Assembly (NCBI GenBank): GCA_934168005.1
Contig: CAKPMN010000026.1
Span: 1 to 7,714 of the forward strand
Direction of reading: 5' to 3'
DNA length: 7,714 nucleotides
DNA from: an uncultured Bacilli bacterium
GTDB taxonomy: Bacteria; Bacillota_I; Bacilli_A; RF39; UBA660
Part shown: positions 1 to 6,401 of the stretch, in pieces
How positions within the stretch are numbered: position 1 is the first letter of the stretch
Layout: each line of letters begins with the position of its first letter
Made by a program: the position numbers and the translations under genes
The notes under the pieces: generated by a model
The model's database searches: none
Told to the model about the DNA's origin: nothing
What the model saw: the letters and a program-made list of their open reading frames with translations, nothing else

Positions 1-855
1 GGACCTATGGCACAAACTCGTGAACATATCTTATTATCACGTCAAGTTGGTGTACCTCGTATGGTTGTATTCATGAACAAATGCGACATGGTTGATGATC
101 CTGAATTATTAGACCTTGTTGAAATGGAAATTCGTGAATTATTAACTGAATACGGATATGACGGAGACAACACTCCAATCATTCGTGGTTCAGCATTAAA
201 AGCTCTTGAAGGAGATCCTAAATATACTGAATGCATTATGGAATTAATGGATGCAGTTGATAACTGGATTGAAACTCCAGCTCGTGATACTGATAAACCA
301 TTCTTAATGCCAATTGAAGACGTATTTACAATCACAGGTCGTGGAACTGTTGTTACAGGACGTGTTGAAAGAGGTCAATTAAAACTTAACGAAGAAGTTG
401 AAATCGTAGGTTTAAAACCAACTAAAAAATCTGTAGTTACAGGTATTGAAATGTTCCGTAAACAATTAGATTACGCTGAATGTGGAGATAACGCTGGTAT
501 ATTACTTCGTGGTATTTCACGTGAAGATGTTGAACGTGGTCAAGTATTAGCTAAACCAGGTTCAGTTACACCTCATAAGAAATTTACTGCAAGTGTATAC
601 GTATTAAGCAAAGAAGAAGGCGGACGTCACACTCCATTCTTCTCAAATTACCGTCCACAATTCTACTTCCGTACAACTGATGTTACAGGTGTTATTGAAT
701 TACCAGAAGGTGTTGAAATGGTAATGCCAGGTGACAACGTTTCTATGACAGTAGAATTAATCGCACCAATCGCTATTGAAAATGGTACTAAATTCTCTAT
801 CCGTGAAGGTGGTAGAACAGTTGGTGCTGGTAACGTTTCAGATATTATTGAATAA
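1..855 (+). CDS. tuf: Elongation factor Tu, 5'-truncated by the window edge
   Basis: EF-Tu is the cytosolic GTPase that delivers aminoacyl-tRNA to the ribosomal A site. The reading frame is open from base 1 (Gly-Pro-Met), so the first ATG at 7 is internal. Comparison with E. coli EF-Tu places the start near residue 110, so the P-loop, switch I and the DxxG motif lie outside the window. Visible are the guanine-specificity motif NKCD (residues 26-29 of the fragment), the SAL motif (64-66), the start of domain II at KPFLMPIEDVF (about 99-109) with GRGTVVTGRVERG, and domain III with GGRHTPFF, YRPQFYFRTTDVTG and the terminal REGGRTVGAG. The 284 codons plus about 110 missing give the usual length of about 394. 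Codon choice (CGT, AAC, TTC, GAC) is more selective than in the neighbouring genes, as expected for a very highly expressed gene. The stop is TAA, followed six bases later by a terminator. Confidence 0.98.
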   Translation, partial: GPMAQTREHILLSRQVGVPRMVVFMNKCDMVDDPELLDLVEMEIRELLTEYGYDGDNTPIIRGSALKALEGDPKYTECIMELMDAVDNWIETPARDTDKPFLMPIEDVFTITGRGTVVTGRVERGQLKLNEEVEIVGLKPTKKSVVTGIEMFRKQLDYAECGDNAGILLRGISREDVERGQVLAKPGSVTPHKKFTASVYVLSKEEGGRHTPFFSNYRPQFYFRTTDVTGVIELPEGVEMVMPGDNVSMTVELIAPIAIENGTKFSIREGGRTVGAGNVSDIIE

Positions 856-860
856 TCATT

Positions 861-886
861 AAAAGCAAGTTTAACTTGCTTTTTTT
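861..886 (+). terminator. Rho-independent terminator of tuf
   Basis: A perfect 10-bp stem, AAAAGCAAGT (861-870) and ACTTGCTTTT (874-883), has a TTA loop and runs into a further T tract to 886. It starts 5 bases after the tuf stop and separates tuf from the next gene. On the minus strand only a short T run follows the stem, so it probably acts in one direction. Confidence 0.93.
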
Positions 887-887
887 G

Positions 888-933
888 TTGCATTTATTAA
901 CTTTAATGTGCTATCATAAGTTTAATTGGTGAT
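888..933 (+). promoter_or_regulatory. Promoter and ribosome binding site of the 949-residue protein gene
   Basis: The -35-like TTGCAT lies at 888-893. After an 18-bp spacer comes TATCAT at 912-917, preceded by TGC, which makes an extended -10 (TGnTATCAT). Transcription would start near 924, giving a very short leader. GGTGAT at 928-933 can pair with the AUCACC part of the 16S rRNA 3' tail and lies 3 bases before the ATG at 937. The promoter begins two bases after the tuf terminator's T tract, so the gene is an independent unit. It was read by eye and matches the -35 consensus only partly. Confidence 0.6.
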
Positions 934-936
934 AAT

Positions 937-3786
937 ATGAATGAATTATTGAATAAGCTAATTAAAAGATATGAGTATTTAGATTTTAATGACGACTATA
1001 TAAAAAATATGTTTTTAAATGCTTATAATGAGTTAAAAAATAATAAATCATTAAGTGAATCTATTTTAAGTTTAGAGGTTGAAAGACTTTTTTTAACTTA
1101 TCTTATTGATGAAGTTAGAAAAGGAAATGATGATATAAAAACTGCTCTTAGTATAGCTTTTTTAGATAAATATGATTTTTTAATTAGGCGCAGGCCTGAT
1201 TTAGTAAAAGGTATAGAAGATAAAGATAAGGTTTATGATACTACATTTTTAAATACTATAAATACTTATAATGGTGGTGATTTTTCATCACTTTTAGTTA
1301 AAAATTTAATTGAAGCTTATAATTCTATACGTAATGGTAATAAGTTGGAGGTTATTGGTATGCAATATAATTTAAATGAGAGATCTTTATATAATGTTTT
1401 TAGTGAATATCCTAAGGAATATGTAAAAGTTGTTTTAGATTCTTTAGAAAAAAGGGAAACTAGTACTTATAATTTAATAATTCGTAAGTATGGTGTTAAT
1501 TATGATGGATGCGATGCTTTAAATAATTTATCTTTTATGGAAACTAGCAGATTAGAAAATGCTTTAAAACGTATTAATGATTATTTAAAGTTTGTAGTTT
1601 TATATATTAAAGCAGGTAACACATTAGGGGATGTTAAGAAAATATTTAATTCTTATAATGATAATAGAATACTTTCTCTTATGAAAGAATATTCTGATAA
1701 TACTTCTTCTAAAGCTCATATATTTTTGAAACAAAAAAATGATGTCTTAAAACATTTTTGCCTTAGTGAAAAAGCTTTAATTGATGTATTAGAAAGACTT
1801 GATAATAATGAAAAGATTCTATATTCTTTCTATTATGGATTGGGTGTGGAAGAATTAAATAATGAAATACTTGCTAGAAAAACAGGAATTAAAGAAAGAT
1901 ATATTGAAAATGAGGTATTTAAAATCCAAGATAAAATAGAAATTTTAGTAAAAGGAATAAATCATAAACAAAATGTTAAACCTGTAAACAGTAAACCAGT
2001 TGCAAAGCTAAATGGTGTAATAGCTAAATCAACTAGTGTGCCTAATATTTCTATAAAACCAGATCTTCCAAAACCAGTTGTTAAGATTGATGCTCCAGTT
2101 AAAACTAAAGATGAAACTGTTACTTCTAACAATGATTCTAGAGCACAAGAATCTAAAACTCCAGATTTAGATAAAACTTTTTCTAATGTTAAACTTAGCT
2201 CTAAATCAAAAAAAGAATACTTCTATTTATATTTTACTGACTCAAAGGATTCAGATGTTAATGTTAAGTTGAATCAACTTTTAAATAATCCTGATATTAA
2301 GCTTTATAGTGGATATGAAACTATAAAAAAATTATATGGTCCAGATATTACTTCTGCTTTAACTCCTACTTTAGTTACAAATGTAGAGGAAATGTCTTTT
2401 AAACATCTTATAGGAATTTTGAGGGATACTTTAGAAAAATATAAAGACTCAGATAAAGATTTATCTACTATTAATTTTTATGGAAAAAAGAGAAAAAATT
2501 ATTATGTTGATTATTTTATAAATTCAGATACAACAGAAGAAGAAAAAAAGGAAATTAGTGAAAAGATTAGTAAGATTTTAAGTTTAAGTAGTATTCAAAA
2601 ATTAAAAGGATATGATGTTACAAAAAAATTATATGGAGAGCACTTAGATCAAAGTTTAAACTATTTCATTTTGACTTATGATGAAAAAACAGACTTTAAT
2701 AATTTTAAGGCATTTCTTTCTAGAAAGCTAACTAATTTTAATGCTGATGATTATTTTGAATTAAAAGAGAACTTTATTGATTACTTTTTAGATAGCGTTG
2801 CTTTAAAAGGAGAAGAAGAGGTAAGAAGACAATTAAAATTAATTTTGAATAAGCCAGTAATGTTAAGATATAGTGGAGTGAAAATTTCTTATATGTTATA
2901 TGGAGTCAATCTTGATGAAAAATTAAAACAGACTTCAGATCTACCTAAGAACTGGGGAAAAGATTTTAATTGTTTTATAAAACAATTATGTAAGTATATA
3001 CTTACATTTAAAGAATCAAAAGAAGATGCAAGGTACAAGAAAAAAAGAAAAGAATATTTTATTGATTATTTTGTTGATCCATCTATGAGTTTAGAAGAAA
3101 AGAAGATTATCCAAGATAGAATTAAATCAATTATTTCAAAGGATAAATTTAAAAATCTTACAGGTTTTTCTATAGCTGTAAAAATGTATGGAGACTTACT
3201 TGATGAAAAAGCAAATAATATAGATTTATCACAAGAAGAAATTTCAGCACTTTATTATTTAAGAACGTTGCTAAAAAAACATCTTTTAAAAGAAGATGCA
3301 AAACAAGAAGAAAAGCCTGAAAAAATAGTTTATGACTTAAAGGAATGTTCTTATATAGATAGAATGGTTATTAAACTTTATGAATCATTTGACGAAAAAG
3401 AGATTAAAAAGACTTTATTGATAAATGATGATACTTTAATTGATTCTTTAATAAATTGTTTAGATAGAGTTGATACAAATAGAGTATTTGATTTTATTGT
3501 TTTAAAACATCAAGATCGTATTAAAGATTTACTTTCTTCTAAGTATTTTGAATCTTTAGCTAATAGTGCTAGTGAAGTAGAGATGGAAGTTATTTATTTA
3601 AAACTTTTATCTAAAACTAATGTGAAGATAGATAGTGATTTTATATCTGATATTACTGGTGTTAGCAAATCTGATATAGAAAATTATAGAATAATGAGTA
3701 TAGATGATAATATGAATAATTTTAATACATATTTAAATAAGAAAGATACATCTCACAAATTAAAAGTTTATGAAGAAAAGAAGTAG
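937..3786 (+). CDS. Large repeat-containing protein with sigma-region-4-like HTH segments, function unknown
   Basis: I do not recognise this 949-residue protein as a named family. It has no signal peptide or membrane segment, so it is probably cytosolic. Residues 1-282 look helical, with a possible HTH near 133-155. Residues 283-335 resemble sigma-70 region 4: a helix with LDNNEKILYSFYYGLG, then an HTH with NEILARKTGIKERYIENEV, matching the pattern of an acidic turn, YGL, and E-I-A-G-I-x-R-I-E. Residues 344-422 are a Lys/Pro/Ser/Thr-rich linker, probably disordered. Residues 423-788 contain four divergent tandem repeats (listed separately). Residues 795-949 are helical and carry a second HTH-like stretch, DFISDITGVSKSDIENY (901-917). 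The start is set by the GGTGAT ribosome binding site, with an in-frame TAA upstream at 904. The stop is TAG inside a shared terminator. Inference: a nucleic-acid-binding or transcription-related scaffold. It lacks clear sigma regions 2 and 3, so calling it a sigma factor is not justified. The coding call is firm; the function is not. Confidence 0.9.
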   Translation: MNELLNKLIKRYEYLDFNDDYIKNMFLNAYNELKNNKSLSESILSLEVERLFLTYLIDEVRKGNDDIKTALSIAFLDKYDFLIRRRPDLVKGIEDKDKVYDTTFLNTINTYNGGDFSSLLVKNLIEAYNSIRNGNKLEVIGMQYNLNERSLYNVFSEYPKEYVKVVLDSLEKRETSTYNLIIRKYGVNYDGCDALNNLSFMETSRLENALKRINDYLKFVVLYIKAGNTLGDVKKIFNSYNDNRILSLMKEYSDNTSSKAHIFLKQKNDVLKHFCLSEKALIDVLERLDNNEKILYSFYYGLGVEELNNEILARKTGIKERYIENEVFKIQDKIEILVKGINHKQNVKPVNSKPVAKLNGVIAKSTSVPNISIKPDLPKPVVKIDAPVKTKDETVTSNNDSRAQESKTPDLDKTFSNVKLSSKSKKEYFYLYFTDSKDSDVNVKLNQLLNNPDIKLYSGYETIKKLYGPDITSALTPTLVTNVEEMSFKHLIGILRDTLEKYKDSDKDLSTINFYGKKRKNYYVDYFINSDTTEEEKKEISEKISKILSLSSIQKLKGYDVTKKLYGEHLDQSLNYFILTYDEKTDFNNFKAFLSRKLTNFNADDYFELKENFIDYFLDSVALKGEEEVRRQLKLILNKPVMLRYSGVKISYMLYGVNLDEKLKQTSDLPKNWGKDFNCFIKQLCKYILTFKESKEDARYKKKRKEYFIDYFVDPSMSLEEKKIIQDRIKSIISKDKFKNLTGFSIAVKMYGDLLDEKANNIDLSQEEISALYYLRTLLKKHLLKEDAKQEEKPEKIVYDLKECSYIDRMVIKLYESFDEKEIKKTLLINDDTLIDSLINCLDRVDTNRVFDFIVLKHQDRIKDLLSSKYFESLANSASEVEMEVIYLKLLSKTNVKIDSDFISDITGVSKSDIENYRIMSIDDNMNNFNTYLNKKDTSHKLKVYEEKK
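2203..3300 (+). repeat. Four tandem divergent protein repeats of about 93 residues inside the 949-residue protein
   Basis: The four units are residues about 423-516, 517-608, 609-700 and 701-788. Each begins with a basic or polar stretch and an aromatic motif: KKEYFYLYFTD (425-435), KRKNYYVDYFINSD (518-531), KENFIDYFLD (610-619) and KRKEYFIDYFVD (703-714). About 35 residues later comes a Gly-centred motif ending in (L/M)YG and usually L-D: SGYETIKKLYGPD (458-470), KGYDVTKKLYGEHLD (557-571), SGVKISYMLYGVNLD (646-660) and TGFSIAVKMYGDLLD (742-756). An amphipathic helix with F..F/L...L..L follows. Spacing between equivalent aromatic residues is 94, 90 and 95. Similarity is at protein level; the DNA copies have diverged, so this is an old duplication. 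Confidence 0.85.
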
Positions 3787-3803
3787 TTTGAAACTACTTC
3801 TTT
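3777..3803. terminator. Bidirectional terminator shared by the convergent genes
   Basis: AAAGAAGTAGTTT (3777-3789) is perfectly inverted at AAACTACTTCTTT (3791-3803), with G3790 at the centre, so the folded stem is about 11 bp with a small loop. The plus-strand side ends in CTTTAAT and the minus-strand side in CTTTTCTTC, so the U tracts are short and broken. The stem contains the TAG stop of the upstream gene (3784-3786) and the TAG stop of the minus-strand gene (3794-3796). Only 7 bases separate the two coding regions. Confidence 0.75.
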
Positions 3804-5044
3804 AATATATTTGGAATTGATAACTTACTTTTTTCTAGTAAATATAGTGGTTTATTTGTTATTAATTCTAGGTCACCTATATATTCTACTATAGTACTAC
3901 CAAATCCTATTTTGAAATTATTTAATCCTTGATATTTATTATCCTTTAAAGTAGGGTTTGTAACACCACCAAGATTAAATATTGAATATCCTTCATTTGA
4001 ATACTTTTCTAATAATTTCCAAATCAATAAGTGCTTGGCATTAAATCTTTTAAATTTTGGATCATATCCGTCCATAAGAAGTGTTACTTCTTTTTTGTTT
4101 TTAATGATTAAAGCAGATGCAGCAATTATACCATTTGGATATTGGTTTATAAGTCTAGTTGCATTAACTAGTTCAGATTTTTTTTGATTTAAAATTTTGT
4201 CTTGTTTTATTTTCTCTTCTATATATTTAGTTCTATTTTCTGGTTCATTATTAATTAATTCTAATAATTCTAACACTTTTGTATTTTCTTTATTATATTC
4301 ATTTTGTATTTGTCTTAAATATGTATTTGTGTTTATTTTAGCGTAAAATAATTCAGCATTATTATTTCTTTTAAAATAGTTATAAATATTTTTAAAGTAA
4401 TTTAAATCTCTTGGATATTTTCTTTTAGTTTGAAGGTATAAAAAGTCTAGATTTTCTTCACTTCCTAGGTATATTTCAACACCGTTTTTAGAAGCTGATC
4501 TTATTTTTGTTCTATATTCTTTATTTATACCTTTAAAAATCATGTAATATGGTTTTTCTATATTTATTAACGCTATAAATCTTGGTTTTATTCCTTCAAA
4601 GTAATTGTTATATCCTAAATGATGATATGAAAGTGATTTTAAGTTATCAAAAATAATATCATAGTAATTATTTTTTGTCATTTTTTTAATTTTCATATCA
4701 TATGTTGCTTTTACAATCATTGGATTTAATATAACTGATATTATACCTAAATTATTAAGGTATTTTTTAATTTCTTTTGTAAATATTTTAAGTAAATTTG
4801 AATCTTGATAATCAAGCAAGAAACCACGTGGAGCGAAAGCTTGTTTATTCTTCTTATCTTTTTCTATTAAAAGAATAGTAGCGGCAATAATTATGTTAGA
4901 TTCATTTCTTAAGCCTATTAAGATTGTATCAAAGTTTTCTTTATTAAGTGTTAGAGCATATTCTGCTGTTTGATATAGAGAATAAATAGGGTATGTAGAT
5001 GTGAAAAGATTAAATTCATCATTTGTTATTTGTTCAATTTTCAT
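3794..5044 (-). CDS. FemABX/MurM-type peptidoglycan branching aminoacyltransferase
   Basis: Fem-family enzymes take amino acids from aminoacyl-tRNA and attach them to the stem-peptide side chain of lipid II on the inner membrane face, starting the interpeptide bridge. The 416-residue length is typical. Recognisable parts are an N-terminal SLYQTAEY (22-29), where the family has a Gln-(S/T)-x-x-(W/Y) element; the GNAT-like segment AFAPRGFLLDY (69-79); KGINKEYRTKIRSASKNGVE (171-190), a family-typical basic stretch; and a long charged, helical insertion (about 240-296) matching the antiparallel coiled-coil arm of FemA-type proteins. The second GNAT half has MDGYDPKFKRFNAKHLLIW (324-342), FNLGGV (356-361) and GLNNFKIGFG...EYIGDLELITN. 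The ATG at 5044-5042 has a strong AAGGAG site 7-8 bases upstream. The gene is monocistronic: its own promoter, convergent with the repeat-protein gene and divergent from eno. The amino acid transferred cannot be read from sequence, so I give no fem or mur symbol. Confidence 0.9.
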   Translation of the reverse strand: MKIEQITNDEFNLFTSTYPIYSLYQTAEYALTLNKENFDTILIGLRNESNIIIAATILLIEKDKKNKQAFAPRGFLLDYQDSNLLKIFTKEIKKYLNNLGIISVILNPMIVKATYDMKIKKMTKNNYYDIIFDNLKSLSYHHLGYNNYFEGIKPRFIALINIEKPYYMIFKGINKEYRTKIRSASKNGVEIYLGSEENLDFLYLQTKRKYPRDLNYFKNIYNYFKRNNNAELFYAKINTNTYLRQIQNEYNKENTKVLELLELINNEPENRTKYIEEKIKQDKILNQKKSELVNATRLINQYPNGIIAASALIIKNKKEVTLLMDGYDPKFKRFNAKHLLIWKLLEKYSNEGYSIFNLGGVTNPTLKDNKYQGLNNFKIGFGSTIVEYIGDLELITNKPLYLLEKSKLSIPNILKK

Positions 5045-5050
5045 AAAATA

Positions 5051-5074
5051 TCTCCTTGTTTAAATATTATACCA
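5051..5074 (-). promoter_or_regulatory. Extended -10 promoter and ribosome binding site of the fem-type gene
   Basis: On the minus strand, TGGTATAAT (complement of 5066-5074) is a consensus extended -10 (TGnTATAAT). No good -35 lies 17 bases upstream, which an extended -10 can tolerate. Transcription would start near 5059. AAGGAGA (complement of 5051-5057) is a strong Shine-Dalgarno sequence 6 bases before the ATG. Upstream, two TGTAAA hexamers on the minus strand, at 5079-5084 and 5091-5096, form a direct repeat with 12-bp periodicity. Confidence 0.75.
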
Positions 5075-5107
5075 TATCTTTACATTTCTATTTACAATAA
5101 TTTCTTT

Positions 5108-5158
5108 TTGACTTTTTTTTATTACTTAAAACGTGTATAATATTTATAGAATAGAGGG
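5108..5158 (+). promoter_or_regulatory. Probable eno promoter and ribosome binding site
   Basis: TATAAT at 5136-5141 is a perfect -10, and transcription would start near 5148. The only good -35 match, TTGACT (5108-5113), is 22 bp away, longer than the usual 16-18. At normal spacing there is only a T tract (5113-5120). AGAGGG (5153-5158) is the ribosome binding site, 5 bases before the ATG at 5164. The -10 and ribosome binding site are convincing; the -35 is uncertain. Confidence 0.6.
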
Positions 5159-5163
5159 ATAAT

Positions 5164-6399
5164 ATGAAAATAAAAAATGTTGTAGGAAGAGAAGTTCTTG
5201 ATTCAAGAGGAAATCCTACTGTTGAAGTTGATGTTATACTTGAAAATGGTATTGTAGGAAGAGCTATGGTACCATCTGGTGCTTCTACTGGTGAAAGGGA
5301 AGCTTTAGAATTACGTGATAACGATCCAAAACGTTTTAATGGTAAGGGAGTATTAACTGCGGTTAATAATGTTAATACAAAGATACGTTCTTTAGTAGTT
5401 GGAATGGATGTTTCTAATCAAAGAGAAATAGATAATAAAATGATTGAATTAGATGGCACTAAGACAAAATCTAATTTAGGAGCAAACGCTATACTAGGTG
5501 TTTCTATGGCATGCTTAAAGGCTGCAAGTAAAAATGCTAGAATGCCTCTTTATAAGTATGTTGGAAATACTTATACTTTACCACAACCTATGATGAATAT
5601 TTTAAATGGTGGAGCTCATGCTGACAATAAACTTGATTTTCAAGAGTTTATGATTTTACCTCAAGCTGATTCTATTAGAGAAATTGTAAGAATTGGTTCT
5701 GAAGTTTTTCATTCTTTAAAAAATGTTTTAAAAGAAAAAGGACTTTCTACTGGTGTTGGAGATGAAGGTGGATTTGCTCCAGATTTAAACAGTAATAGTG
5801 AAGGCTTTGAATTAATAATGGAAGCTATAACAAGAGCTGGTTATAAACCTGGCGTTGATGTCTTTTTAGGAATAGATGTTGCAGCAAGTGAATTTTATAA
5901 GGATGGTAAATATGAATTAGTAGGCGAAGGAAGAAGTCTTACTACTGATGAATTGATTGAATTTTATAGCGAATTAGTTGATAAATATCCAATTGTTTCT
6001 ATTGAAGATCCTGTTGATGAAAATGATTGGGATGGCTTTAGAAAAATCACTGAAAAACTTGGTAATAGGATTCAACTTGTAGGAGATGACTTATTTGTAA
6101 CAAATAAGGAATGTTTACAAAAGGGTATTGATAATCATGCTGGTAATGCTATATTACTTAAAGTAAATCAAATAGGTACTATTAGTGAAACAATTGATAC
6201 AATAGAATTAGCAAGAAAAAATGGTTATAAAACAATTATATCTCACAGAAGTGGAGAAACAGAGGATACAATTATTGCTGATTTAGCGGTAGGCCTTAAC
6301 TTAGGTCAAATAAAAACTGGTTCAATGTCAAGAACTGATAGAATTTGTAAATATAATCAATTAATGCGTATAGAAGATAAATTAAAAGGAATTTATTAA
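5164..6399 (+). CDS. eno: Enolase (phosphopyruvate hydratase)
   Basis: Enolase interconverts 2-phosphoglycerate and phosphoenolpyruvate in glycolysis, in the cytosol, using Mg2+. The family pattern is complete. The N-terminal domain has REVLDSRGNPTVEV (9-22) and the mobile loop PSGAST (37-42). NGGAHADN (148-155) carries the active-site His152, and QEFM the substrate Glu161. The proton-transfer Glu201 is in GDEGGFAP. Metal ligands are Asp238 (GIDVAASEF), Glu281 (SIEDP) and Asp308 (VGDD). The catalytic base Lys333 is in LLKVNQIGT, followed by SHRSGETED (360-368) and the C-terminal TGSMSRTDR and KYNQLMRIE. At 411 residues it is about 20 shorter than most bacterial enolases, mostly at the C terminus after RIEDKL; no catalytic element is lost. 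An in-frame TAG at 5152 excludes a longer start. No other glycolytic gene is adjacent, unlike the gap-pgk-tpi-gpm-eno cluster common in Bacilli. Its stop overlaps the next start by one base. Confidence 0.98.
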   Translation: MKIKNVVGREVLDSRGNPTVEVDVILENGIVGRAMVPSGASTGEREALELRDNDPKRFNGKGVLTAVNNVNTKIRSLVVGMDVSNQREIDNKMIELDGTKTKSNLGANAILGVSMACLKAASKNARMPLYKYVGNTYTLPQPMMNILNGGAHADNKLDFQEFMILPQADSIREIVRIGSEVFHSLKNVLKEKGLSTGVGDEGGFAPDLNSNSEGFELIMEAITRAGYKPGVDVFLGIDVAASEFYKDGKYELVGEGRSLTTDELIEFYSELVDKYPIVSIEDPVDENDWDGFRKITEKLGNRIQLVGDDLFVTNKECLQKGIDNHAGNAILLKVNQIGTISETIDTIELARKNGYKTIISHRSGETEDTIIADLAVGLNLGQIKTGSMSRTDRICKYNQLMRIEDKLKGIY

Positions 6400-6401
6400 T
6401 G
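6385..6401 (+). promoter_or_regulatory. Ribosome binding site and TAATG stop/start overlap
   Basis: AAAGGA (6385-6390), inside the last eno codons, lies 8 bases before the ATG at 6399-6401. That ATG shares its A with the eno TAA (6397-6399). No promoter is evident between the genes. The arrangement suggests co-transcription and coupled translation. Confidence 0.75.

Noticed and set aside
42..335. 97-codon open frame on the minus strand inside tuf
   Set aside because: It is antisense to highly conserved EF-Tu sequence, has no ribosome binding site of note, and its product resembles no family; such frames are common opposite codon-biased genes.
663..893. 76-codon open frame on the minus strand covering the end of tuf and its terminator
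   Set aside because: Its start lies within the terminator and promoter region of other genes, and the rest is antisense to conserved EF-Tu domain III.
1930..2215. Possible gene boundary or frameshift in the low-complexity Lys/Pro/Ser segment
   Set aside because: The frame is continuous without internal stops, codon use is unchanged, and no start with a ribosome binding site follows; it reads as a linker within one protein.
937..3786. Calling the large protein a sigma factor
   Set aside because: Only region-4-like HTH segments are visible; a convincing region 2 (the -10 binding helix) is not seen, and the length and repeats do not fit any sigma group.
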